DNA of 7,947 nt, taken from contig JACDCP010000150.1 of NCBI GenBank assembly GCA_013817465.1, forward strand, positions 1 through 7,947. The letters run 5' to 3'. Source of the DNA: Gammaproteobacteria bacterium. GTDB lineage: Bacteria > Pseudomonadota > Gammaproteobacteria > Steroidobacterales > JACDCP01. A program made the translations under genes and the position numbers. Each line of letters opens with the position of its first letter. Position 1 is the first letter of the stretch. The notes beneath the pieces were generated by a model that ran no database searches, was not told where the DNA came from, and was given only the letters and a program-made list of their open reading frames with translations. Positions 1 through 5,884 of this stretch are shown in pieces.

Positions 1-1906
1 TCTCGGGAATGCGTGCCGTGCCGGTCCACAACCAGACGAGGATCGCGCCGAGGGCGAGAACGCCCGAGACAGCCGCCGCCCACCACCAGTGGAAGGTCGA
101 GAAAATGAAGACGCCGCCTGTGAATAGCGCGGCGGCGAAGGTCTTGAACGTCGGCCCGGGGACGCGCAGGCATTGAACGGGCTCAGCGTCGATGGGCCCC
201 GTTACCAGCGTTTCCCGCTCGCCCTCCTCGGCGTCCGGCAGATAAAAGCGGCCTTCGTCGACATCGCGCATGAAGTTCGGCTGATCCCAGAGCGGATAGC
301 GGCTCGTGACGAGCGGTACCGAGCGCACGCCCCAGGGTTTGTCCGGCATTTCGGCGAGCCACTCGAGCGTACCGGCCCGCCAGGGATTGCGGGCCGATAG
401 CGGCTGCTTCGACTTCGGGCGCACGACGTCCCAGGCGAAGACGCCGATGCCCGCGGCGAGCAACATCGCGCCGATGCTCGAGAGGAGGTTGAGGCCGTCG
501 AAACCCAGTCCGGCGGGATAAGTGAAGACGCGCCGCGGCATGCCGAGCAATCCGGTCAGATGCATGGGCAGGAACGCGATGTTGAAGCCGGCGAACATGA
601 GCCAGAATGCGGTGCGGCCGAGGCGCTCCGACAGCTTTTTGCCGTTCAGCAGCGGATAAAAGTAATGGACACCGGCGGCGACCGGGAACAGCATGCCGCC
701 GATCAGGACATAGTGCAGATGCGCGACCACGAAGTACGTGTCGTGAGCCTGCCAGTCGAACGGCACGAGCGCCACCATGACGCCGGTCAAGCCCCCCAGC
801 ACGAAGATCGCGAGTGCGCCGGTCGCGAACAACATGGGCACGGAGAAAATAACGCGGCCGGCCAGCACCGTGGCGATGAAGACGAAGATCTGTACGCCGG
901 TCGGTATTGCCACGGCCTCCGAGGCTGCGGAGAAGAATCCTAGCGAGACACCGGGCAGGCCGGTCGTGTACATGTGGTGGACCCATAGCCCGAAGCTCAG
1001 GAAACCGGTGCCGACGGCGGCGAGCACGATCCAGGTGTAGCCGACGATGGGCCGTTGCGCGAATGTCGGGACGATCATCGCCACGAGCGCGATGGCCGGC
1101 AGAAAAATGATGTACACCTCGGGATGGCCGAAGATCCAGAACAGGTGCTGCCAGAGCAGCGGGTCGCCGCCGCGCGCCGCGTCGAAAAACGGCCAGTCGA
1201 GCAGGCGTTCCAGCTCGAACAGGATGTCACCCGCGATCAACGGCGGGAAAGCGAACAGGATCATGCCGGCCACGACGAGGATATACCAGGCATAAAGCGG
1301 CATCAGATTGATGTGCATGCCGGGCGGCCGGCACTTCAAGATGCCGACGATCAGCTCCACGGCGGCGGCGATGGAAGCGACTTCGATGAAGGTCAATCCG
1401 AGCAGCCAGATGTCGGCCCCGACCCCGGTCTGGAATTGCGTGGTGAGCGGCGGATACATGAACCAGCCGCCTTGCGGCGCGGCGCCGAAGAAGATCGAGC
1501 CGCAGACGAAGATACCGCCGAGCAGGAAGCTCCAGTAACCGTAGGCGGACAGTCGCGGAAAGGGCAGGTCGCGCGCACCGAGCATCTGCGGCAGCACCAT
1601 GATAGAAAACGCCTCGAACACCGGGATGGCGAACAGAAACATCATGACCGTGCCGTGCAGCGTGAAGACCTGGTTGTACAGATCGGCGGACAGGAAATCG
1701 TTTTCCGGCACCGCGAGCTGTACGCGCATCAACAGCGCGAGCACGCCGCCGAACAGGAGGAACAGGAAGGCGGTGGCCGTATACCAGACGCCCACCTCGG
1801 TATTGTTGACCGCCGACCAGTAGCGCCAGCCGGTCGGAGTTTTCCAGGCGGCGAGCAGCCGCTCTTCCTGGCCGCGCTGCCGCTCCTTGTCGGCGTCGGA
1901 ATCCAT
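1..1906 (-). CDS. ctaD: Cytochrome c oxidase subunit I, extended (probably I+III fusion), C-terminus outside window
   Basis: Catalytic subunit of an aa3-type heme-copper oxidase in the inner membrane: it reduces O2 to water with electrons from cytochrome c and pumps protons. The first 635 residues are present. Visible key residues are heme a ligand H84 (LHGTVMM), D-channel acid D113 (GARDLPFPR), H261/E263/Y265 in GHPEVYI (CuB ligand, D-channel Glu, cross-linked Tyr), CuB ligands H310 and H311 (WVHHMY), and heme ligands H396 and H398 (VVAHLHYVL). Where family members usually have PTGIK, with the K-channel lysine, this protein reads PTGVQ (Q339). The core ends near residue 500. A hydrophilic linker (about 505-585, starting at ARNPW) and another hydrophobic segment from about 588 follow, exceeding the usual 530-560 residues, which suggests the fused I+III form. 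The ATG overlaps the stop of an upstream frame ending HYLKSLQ (TGATG), the expected junction with subunit II, but that gene is missing. Identity is certain; the fusion is inferred. Confidence 0.95.
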   Translation of the reverse strand, partial: MDSDADKERQRGQEERLLAAWKTPTGWRYWSAVNNTEVGVWYTATAFLFLLFGGVLALLMRVQLAVPENDFLSADLYNQVFTLHGTVMMFLFAIPVFEAFSIMVLPQMLGARDLPFPRLSAYGYWSFLLGGIFVCGSIFFGAAPQGGWFMYPPLTTQFQTGVGADIWLLGLTFIEVASIAAAVELIVGILKCRPPGMHINLMPLYAWYILVVAGMILFAFPPLIAGDILFELERLLDWPFFDAARGGDPLLWQHLFWIFGHPEVYIIFLPAIALVAMIVPTFAQRPIVGYTWIVLAAVGTGFLSFGLWVHHMYTTGLPGVSLGFFSAASEAVAIPTGVQIFVFIATVLAGRVIFSVPMLFATGALAIFVLGGLTGVMVALVPFDWQAHDTYFVVAHLHYVLIGGMLFPVAAGVHYFYPLLNGKKLSERLGRTAFWLMFAGFNIAFLPMHLTGLLGMPRRVFTYPAGLGFDGLNLLSSIGAMLLAAGIGVFAWDVVRPKSKQPLSARNPWRAGTLEWLAEMPDKPWGVRSVPLVTSRYPLWDQPNFMRDVDEGRFYLPDAEEGERETLVTGPIDAEPVQCLRVPGPTFKTFAAALFTGGVFIFSTFHWWWAAAVSGVLALGAILVWLWTGTARIPE

Positions 1907-1930
1907 CACTGCAGGCTCTTCAGGTAGTGG
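1902..1930. repeat. 29-bp direct repeat, copy 1 (start of ctaD plus end of the upstream reading frame)
   Basis: This 29-bp stretch matches 3167-3195 in the same orientation at 27 of 29 positions; the differences are C/T at two places. On the minus strand it encodes the end of a protein, HYLKSLQ, with its TGA (1908-1906) overlapping the ctaD ATG (1906-1904). The similarity stops just inside ctaD and shortly beyond the histidine codon. The open frame upstream contains no CXXCH heme motif. I read it as the last residues of a lost subunit II or cytochrome c gene. Confidence 0.75.
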
Positions 1931-2292
1931 TCCGTCGACAAGGGGAGCATCCGGACTTGATAGGTCCCGGCGTCAGGACTGGATATTGCCGGATCTTCGC
2001 GCAAATCAGTCACACTTCGGAACTCATGCCAGGGGCAGTAATCATTGGACCTCTTGACCGCACAGTAGTGTATCCGCGTATGTGCTTGCGCGCGCTACCG
2101 CAACATCGAGGACGGCCAGGAATTTCCGCCGGTTCTGACTGTGTTAACCTCAATGTGACAAAAATCAGGCCGCATTCTGACGGTGGCGATGGATTCTGTC
2201 GCTTGCCAGCCGAAGCCGTTCATCAATTCGCCATAAACTTTCTCGTGTGTAATGCGGCCGCACATGAAGTACCAGTGTGTCCCTGATGACGA
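1931..2292. other. Intergenic stretch, less GC-rich, no intact gene
   Basis: Between the ctaD start (minus strand) and the ATP-grasp-like gene (plus strand) I see no intact gene. The stretch is visibly richer in A and T than its surroundings, especially 2130-2290. Because the flanking genes diverge, promoters in both directions would be expected here, but I find no convincing -35/-10 pair on either strand. The only recognisable content is the SRAP-like fragment (2095-2265, minus) and the end of the frame that overlaps the ctaD start. No tRNA-like or terminator-like structure was seen. Confidence 0.5.
2095..2265 (-). pseudogene. Possible N-terminal fragment of a SRAP (HMCES/YedK-type) protein
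   Basis: An open frame of 56 codons begins MCGRITHEKVYGELM and ends at a TAG. SRAP proteins (sensors of abasic sites in DNA) begin with an invariant Met-Cys-Gly-Arg, Cys2 being the catalytic nucleophile, often followed by (F/Y/I)-T and a helix, as here. Nothing after about residue 20 resembles the family: the usual NxAPT motif is missing in the frames I read, and full-length members have over 200 residues. If real, it is a short remnant. The alternative is a chance match in a non-coding stretch. No good ribosome binding site precedes the ATG. Confidence 0.25.
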
Positions 2293-3024
2293 TTGCCGAA
2301 CGAGCTGAGGTGCGGGTTGGGCGCGACAAAGCGAATTCTGATCGTCAGGCATCCAGAAGATCCTTTCGAGAGGTGGGGGTACGTCATCCACCTGTTGATC
2401 GAAGCATGGCGTGAACGCGGCCTGTGCGTAGAGCTGATCTACGACATCGACCGGCCGGTCGAAGCGGATGTCGTGATCCCGCATCTTGACCTGACCTCGA
2501 CGCCGCGCGCCTATCGCGACTTTTTCGCCCGCTATCCGGTCGTCCTGAACCGCGACATCTGCGATATCTCCAAGCGCCGCGTCAGCCAGAACCTCGTCAC
2601 CCGGCCGGACGCTTTCGACGGTCCGGTGATCGTCAAGACCGATCGCAATGCCGGCGGGGCGCCGGAGCTGGATCGGCTGCGGCGTCGCGGAAGGGTGCGT
2701 CGAAAATTGCTCCAGGCGGCTCGCAAGCTGCCATGGACGCTGACCGGGCTCGTCCGTACGCGCGACTACAAAGTGTACGAACATCCGCGCCTCGTGCCGC
2801 GGGCCGTATGGCACAACCCGCGCCTCGTCGTCGAGCGCTTTCTCCCCGAATGTCAAGGCGATCTCTACGTGCTCCGGCGGTATGTTTTCCTCGGCTCCCG
2901 CGAGTACAACACGATGGCATTTTCCCCCCTCCCCGTCGTCAAGGCTCAGAACGTAGTTCGTCGTTCGAAAAGATGCTCGCCATCGCACGCCCGGCCGTTC
3001 GCCACGGGCGCCTGCTGCCGTTGA
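2293..3024 (+). CDS. ATP-grasp-like protein, C-terminal part missing
   Basis: ATP-grasp enzymes activate a carboxylate as an acyl-phosphate and ligate it to an amine or thiol; the substrate here is unknown. The N-terminal fold reads KRILIVRHPEDPFERWGY. GPVIVKTDRNAGG (K115) resembles the ATP-binding lysine strand, and VVERFLPE followed by YVLRRYVFLG resembles the second ATP-binding region. Similarity stops at about 2964 (NVVRR). The next 20 codons are Ser/Arg/Cys-rich, and the expected metal-binding end (a D-x-N pair) is missing, so the enzyme is probably inactive. The start is uncertain: TGA at 2287-2289 limits it to TTG 2293 (used here) or TTG 2317, and the latter has GAGG six bases upstream and would begin just before TKRILIV. 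The gene lies on the same strand as the downstream cluster and may once have belonged to it. ATP-grasp membership is my reading of motifs. Confidence 0.6.
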   Translation: MPNELRCGLGATKRILIVRHPEDPFERWGYVIHLLIEAWRERGLCVELIYDIDRPVEADVVIPHLDLTSTPRAYRDFFARYPVVLNRDICDISKRRVSQNLVTRPDAFDGPVIVKTDRNAGGAPELDRLRRRGRVRRKLLQAARKLPWTLTGLVRTRDYKVYEHPRLVPRAVWHNPRLVVERFLPECQGDLYVLRRYVFLGSREYNTMAFSPLPVVKAQNVVRRSKRCSPSHARPFATGACCR

Positions 3025-3158
3025 CTTTCTTCGACCCGGTTGCGGGCGGACATCCGACCGATCCCCCCCGAATGACGGGCCTCGTCCTCGGCCACTCACG
3101 CCAGGACGTCCTCGCCTGCGAATCCGAACTGTCGGGCGCGGGGCTGGGCACCATCTGA
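2946..3158 (+). pseudogene. Unassigned open frame following the ATP-grasp break
   Basis: After the ATP-grasp frame loses similarity, the frame two bases ahead (equivalently one base back) reads as sensible protein: FEKMLAIARPAV, then LLPLTFFDPVAGGHP and MTGLVLGHSRQDVLACESEL, ending at a TGA at 3156-3158. About four fifths of its codons end in G or C, as in the real genes here, so it may be the true C-terminal portion of something. It does not look like the missing ATP-grasp end, and I do not recognise it. It could be the tail of another gene joined by a deletion, or a frameshifted continuation. It has no start codon of its own with a clear ribosome binding site. Confidence 0.25.
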
Positions 3159-3166
3159 GGGTGCGC

Positions 3167-3195
3167 TCCATCATTGCAGGCCCTTCAGGTAGTGG
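3167..3195. repeat. 29-bp direct repeat, copy 2
   Basis: Second copy of the repeat at 1902-1930, 1265 bp away, same orientation, 27 of 29 bases identical. It has the same arrangement on the minus strand: a frame ending HYLKGLQ, its TGA (3173-3171) overlapping an ATG (3171-3169). Beyond that ATG the encoded sequence does not resemble subunit I, so the homology ends at the junction. Confidence 0.75.
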
Positions 3196-3272
3196 CCGAT
3201 TGCGGTGAGTTGCTCCGGTGCGCACCCCGCAATTGCTGGGCCCGTGGCGGAGATTCGCATGGCGCGACCGAG
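3171..3272 (-). pseudogene. Remnant C-terminus of cytochrome c oxidase subunit II / cytochrome c
   Basis: The last 33 codons of a minus-strand frame read RISATGPAIAGCAPEQLT then AIGHYLKGLQ and stop. An EQLxAIxxYLKxL helix at the very end is typical of c-type cytochrome domains, including those fused to the C-terminus of oxidase subunit II. The same terminal residues, in the same TGATG arrangement, precede ctaD at 1906. Upstream (3273-3539) the frame stays open but becomes Arg-rich, lacks a CXXCH heme site and has no CuA motif. I therefore call it a tail fragment of a lost gene, not a gene. Family assignment rests on a short helix and on the ctaD context. Confidence 0.4.
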
Positions 3273-3577
3273 TGCCTTGCACTCCGTAGTCCGCCCCTCG
3301 CGCTCACCTCCCTCCACAGCCGCTTCTCGAATCCGCCTCGCTCGCCGATGACCGGCCGCCGCGGGGTGTTTGAATCGCCTATACTTCCTGATTCCCGCGG
3401 TACGTCGCCAGCAAAGTTTCCTTGGCAGGGCCCCGCGATGCGCTCGTTCGAGCAAGCGCGAGAGAAAAGCTTTCATGTCTTCGAAGAACTTGTGATAACG
3501 GTCGGCGAACCGGCCGCGCGTCCGGCAGGCTTCGCGCATGAACTTTTGTCAGCGCGGTTTTTGCCAATCGGAATTCG
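3196..3577. other. Stretch without an intact gene
   Basis: Apart from the minus-strand tail fragment (to 3272) and the possible small plus-strand ORF (3438-3581), I recognise nothing here. Open frames exist on both strands, as is usual at high GC, but none has recognisable motifs. A TATACT at 3380-3385 could be a -10 box for the downstream nucleotidyltransferase, but no matching -35 sits 16-18 bases upstream, so I do not call a promoter. Confidence 0.5.
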
Positions 3578-3581
3578 ATGA
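3438..3581 (+). CDS. Possible small ORF coupled to the nucleotidyltransferase gene
   Basis: A 47-codon frame begins MRSFEQAREKSFHVFEEL and ends FLPIGIR. In its favour, AGGG lies seven bases before the ATG, and its TGA (3579-3581) overlaps the next gene's ATG (3578-3580) in an ATGA junction typical of translational coupling. Against it, only about 55% of its codons end in G or C, far below the neighbouring genes, and the opposite strand is open too. It has no hydrophobic segment, no Cys pair and no PqqD-type leader motif. It could be a small accessory or precursor peptide, or non-coding leader sequence. I do not recognise it. Confidence 0.25.
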   Translation: MRSFEQAREKSFHVFEELVITVGEPAARPAGFAHELLSARFLPIGIR

Positions 3582-4828
3582 CGCTTCTGCTCAGGTCCCG
3601 AAGCCCGCACTCGGTCCCCGAGTGGCGTCCGGAAATTCGTTTTCTGCTCGAGCAACTCGGGGCGACAGGCCTTTCTCACCCCGGCTCGAGCCGGGACGTC
3701 GCACCGGGTGGGCTGGACTGGGATTACCTGCTGGGTGCCGCCACGCGGCACGGCGTATTGCCGCTGCTGTTCAAGGCCCTCTCGAGCCCCGACTCGGTCC
3801 TCATTCCGGACGCCGTAATGGGCCGAATGCGGCGGGGATACGGCACCATATCCCGCCGTAACTTCATCCTTACGCAGGAGTTGCTGCGATTACTCACCTG
3901 TCTGGACGACCACGGAATCGTCGCGGTTCCTTACAAGGGCGTCTTGCTGGCTGCAATCGCATACGGCGATCCGTCGCTGCGCCAGTTTGCCGATCTCGAT
4001 ATTCTGATCCGACGCAAAGACGTTCTGAAAGCCAAACTCCTGCTGCAGGAACAGGGTTACAGCGCACGGTTCATCTACGGCTACCGCCCGTTGACCCGGC
4101 TTTCGTCTGCAGAGACGGATGCTTTTCTGAAGAATTATCTCGAGTTCGAAATGCAGCGGAAAGACGGGCTGCTGATCGACCTGCACTGGCAGTTTGCGCC
4201 CCGACATTATCCGTTCCGATTGGACCCGGACCCGCTGCTGGCCAGGCTGGAGACTTTCCGGATCGAAGGGCAATCGGTCTCGAGCTTCGCGCGCGAAGAC
4301 CAGGTCCTCCTGCTCTGCCTGCACGGCGCCAAGGATCGATGGGAGAAGCTGCTCTGGATGATCGATCTCGCCAAACTCATCGAGGCCTGTCCCGACCTCG
4401 ACTGGGCTTCGATGTGCACGCGGTCGACAGACTCGGCTATGGAATTGCCGCTGCTGCTCGGCTTGAGCCTGGCTGAGACGTTGTTTCCCGGCACCGTTCC
4501 TCGCTCCTTCACGGAACGCTCGGCGCATCGGGAGCATATCGGTCGAGTGGCTCAGTCCGTGTTCGCAGGTCTTTTCAAGAAAAAGCCGCGAGCGGAATGC
4601 CTGCCGGTGAATTCGCTCCACCTTCAGCTATGCGCAAACTGGAGCGATAAAGTCACCTATCTGGCCCGGGGGCTGTGCGTCCCGCGGGTTCAGGAATGGT
4701 CAATGATCCGCCTGCCGGACTGGCTTTACCCGTTGTACTACGTGATACGGCCGATTCGCATCATGGCTCACTGCGCGCGGGTTTCCATCGAGCGCCTGCG
4801 GATCGCCCTCGAGCGACACGCAGGTTGA
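3578..4828 (+). CDS. Nucleotidyltransferase family protein (PF14907-like)
   Basis: Predicted nucleotidyltransferase of the Pol-beta-like fold, 416 residues, soluble, presumably transferring a nucleotidyl group to a small molecule or peptide. Landmarks are the N-terminal RHGVLPLLFKAL helix, VPYKGVLLA (K120), then the metal-binding pair D139-L-D141 in FADLDILIRR, the IDLHWQF segment (H203), and LLCLHGAKDRWEKLLWMIDLAKLI (from about 245). These are the ordered blocks of this family. It lies in the same direction as, and 134 bp before, the PqqD/peptidase/kinase genes; such nucleotidyltransferases recur beside HprK-related kinases, including in lasso peptide clusters such as paeninodin. The ATG is preceded by a weak GGAA and overlaps the stop of a possible small ORF. 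An upstream promoter is not evident. The substrate cannot be read from the sequence. Confidence 0.88.
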   Translation: MTLLLRSRSPHSVPEWRPEIRFLLEQLGATGLSHPGSSRDVAPGGLDWDYLLGAATRHGVLPLLFKALSSPDSVLIPDAVMGRMRRGYGTISRRNFILTQELLRLLTCLDDHGIVAVPYKGVLLAAIAYGDPSLRQFADLDILIRRKDVLKAKLLLQEQGYSARFIYGYRPLTRLSSAETDAFLKNYLEFEMQRKDGLLIDLHWQFAPRHYPFRLDPDPLLARLETFRIEGQSVSSFAREDQVLLLCLHGAKDRWEKLLWMIDLAKLIEACPDLDWASMCTRSTDSAMELPLLLGLSLAETLFPGTVPRSFTERSAHREHIGRVAQSVFAGLFKKKPRAECLPVNSLHLQLCANWSDKVTYLARGLCVPRVQEWSMIRLPDWLYPLYYVIRPIRIMAHCARVSIERLRIALERHAG

Positions 4829-4962
4829 CATAATGCCGCCGGCCGCCGGATCGATGAACACCCCGATTTCTTGACGACTGCCGGCAGAGGCATCATCCTT
4901 ACAAAACCGGACACACAAGCAGAATACAAACCGGCGGCGGTTCCAGCCGGAACGGGGATGGC
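4829..4962 (+). promoter_or_regulatory. Intergenic spacer before the four-gene run; possible weak promoter
   Basis: This 134-bp spacer is the only real gap in the right-hand cluster and is less GC-rich than the genes. A TTGACG at 4871-4876 could serve as a -35 box, but the hexamer 17 bases downstream (CATCCT) matches a -10 consensus poorly. TTGACA at 4825-4830 overlaps the previous stop codon and has no partner. The spacer holds no precursor-like ORF with a credible start: the two ATG frames encode 13 and 6 residues. GGGGA at 4954-4958 serves as ribosome binding site for the next gene. Confidence 0.3.
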
Positions 4963-5355
4963 GTGAGAAGTTTCCTGGCGAATACGGATAAGGCGGCCTG
5001 GCGAGTCGTCGATGGCGAAGCGGTCATCGTCCACGCCGATACCTCGGCCTACTACGGTCTGAACGGTACTGGAACGTTCATCTGGGAGGCGATCGCCCTG
5101 TCTCCGCTCACCCCGAAGGAGATCGCCGCTTGGGTGGGCGTGCGTTACGGGCGGGCAGCGGAACGCATCCGCCCTGAAGTCGACGCATTCCTGGCGGGCC
5201 TCAGCGAGGAAGGTCTGCTCCGGCAGATCGCTGAGACGAACGGTCGTCCGGCCTCGTCCTTACCTTCGGAAGAAGGTGCCTCCGCGGAGCGCTACGAACC
5301 GCCCACGATGGTCAGGTTCGGCGAGCTCGAACAACTCGTGCTGAGCGGCGAGTAG
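4963..5355 (+). CDS. PqqD-like peptide-binding protein with a leader-like C-terminal tail (HPr-rel-A system PqqD family)
   Basis: PqqD-fold proteins (RiPP recognition elements) bind a precursor peptide leader and present it to modifying enzymes. The domain spans about residues 10-90: WRVVDGEAVIVHADTSAYYG, then LNGTGTFIWEAI, the usual PqqD start (the D26 to Y30-GLN-TG-IWE pattern), followed by a winged-helix part ending SEEGLLRQ. Family members are usually about 90 residues; this one has 130. After a Ser/Glu-rich linker the protein ends in Y111-EPP-T-M-VRF-G120-ELEQL-VLSGE, which closely follows the Y-x2-P-x-L-x3-G leader pattern of lasso peptide precursors. The start is GTG with GGGGA four bases upstream; no in-frame alternative fits better. 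It is the first gene of a tight run, 18 bp before the peptidase-like gene. PqqD identity is strong; the meaning of the tail is inference. Confidence 0.85.
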   Translation: MRSFLANTDKAAWRVVDGEAVIVHADTSAYYGLNGTGTFIWEAIALSPLTPKEIAAWVGVRYGRAAERIRPEVDAFLAGLSEEGLLRQIAETNGRPASSLPSEEGASAERYEPPTMVRFGELEQLVLSGE

Positions 5356-5373
5356 GCCTTCCGGAGCAGTCTC

Positions 5374-5877
5374 GTGCAGCACGGCGAAGCGCGGTTGATC
5401 GCGAGTGAGCTCCTGCTCGAGTTGTCCTCGGAGACCAGCACGCTGTACTTCCATGGCGAGAGCATGCGGCCGTTCCTCATCGAGGGTGACGAGCTCGTGG
5501 TAGCTCCGGTCGCGTGGGCGGACATCCGCATCGGCGACCTCATCACGTACCGCAGGGCCGAGAAATTCCCCACCCGGCGCGTCGTCTGGCGATCCCGCAA
5601 CGTTCTGCACCTCTGGTGCGACAACTGGCCCGAGCGGCGGTTCTACACTGTCCGCGAGGACGTCCTGGGCCGTGCAGTGGCGCGCAAGCGCGCTGCCACG
5701 TGGATCACCCACCGCGATCGGGAATGGCTGGCCGTGCGCCGCGCCGCTCTGGTCGCCTACTGGCGGCGCTTCGCTATTCCCATATCGATCAAGCTGGCCC
5801 GGCGTGCCGCGATGAAGATCCACCGCGGGACGCGGATCCAGCGGCTCCGGGCGGCGGCTCGCGGCGATCGTTCGTGA
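5374..5877 (+). CDS. S24/S26 (signal-peptidase-like) family protein, general base apparently replaced
   Basis: This 167-residue protein carries the core of the S24/S26 serine peptidase fold. FHGESMRPFLIEGDELVV holds the nucleophile S30 in the SMxP motif; IRIGDLITYRR is the following strand; then comes TRRVV (67-71) and LWCDNWP in place of the usual GDN. In this fold the second catalytic residue is Lys (bacterial type) or His (THRVV type), directly before the RVV strand; here that position is Arg (R68), with K64 four residues earlier. No N-terminal transmembrane anchor is visible, and the C-terminal third (from about 115) is Arg-rich and basic. GTG start with GGAG seven bases upstream. By position between the PqqD-like protein and the kinase it could be the leader protease of the system, or an inactive binding relative. 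Catalytic status is uncertain. Confidence 0.8.
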   Translation: MQHGEARLIASELLLELSSETSTLYFHGESMRPFLIEGDELVVAPVAWADIRIGDLITYRRAEKFPTRRVVWRSRNVLHLWCDNWPERRFYTVREDVLGRAVARKRAATWITHRDREWLAVRRAALVAYWRRFAIPISIKLARRAAMKIHRGTRIQRLRAAARGDRS

Positions 5878-5884
5878 GCAGGCG

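Noticed and set aside
1055..1927. Long plus-strand open frame (290 codons) opposite ctaD
   Set aside because: It is antisense to a certain gene, is rich in Arg, Glu, Asp and His with no motifs, and reflects the GC-ending codons of ctaD.
1931..2060. Minus-strand reading YCPWHEF, then DLR and TYQVR, resembling the second half of a Rieske 2Fe-2S motif
   Set aside because: The first Cys-x-His half is missing, a stop lies shortly upstream, and the frame runs into the HYLKSLQ tail, so a Rieske protein is not supported; a chance likeness or tiny remnant remains possible.
3148..3164. Small hairpin (GCACC / GGTGC, 7-base loop) as a terminator
   Set aside because: A five-base-pair stem without a following T run; common by chance at this GC content.
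2095..3282. Minus-strand open frame of 395 codons spanning the ATP-grasp-like gene
   Set aside because: Most of it mirrors the plus-strand gene, which has the recognisable motifs. Only its last part (MCGR segment) was kept, as a separate weak call.
3380..3385. TATACT as a -10 box for the nucleotidyltransferase gene
   Set aside because: The sequence 17 bases upstream (CGCCGC) is not a -35 element, and the box is nearly 200 bp from the start codon.
5352..5400. A +1 shift at the end of the PqqD-like gene would add about 15 residues (SRPSGAVSCSTAKRG) as a possible core peptide
   Set aside because: There is no slippery sequence at the stop codon, and the added residues overlap the next gene's ribosome binding site and start; probably coincidence.
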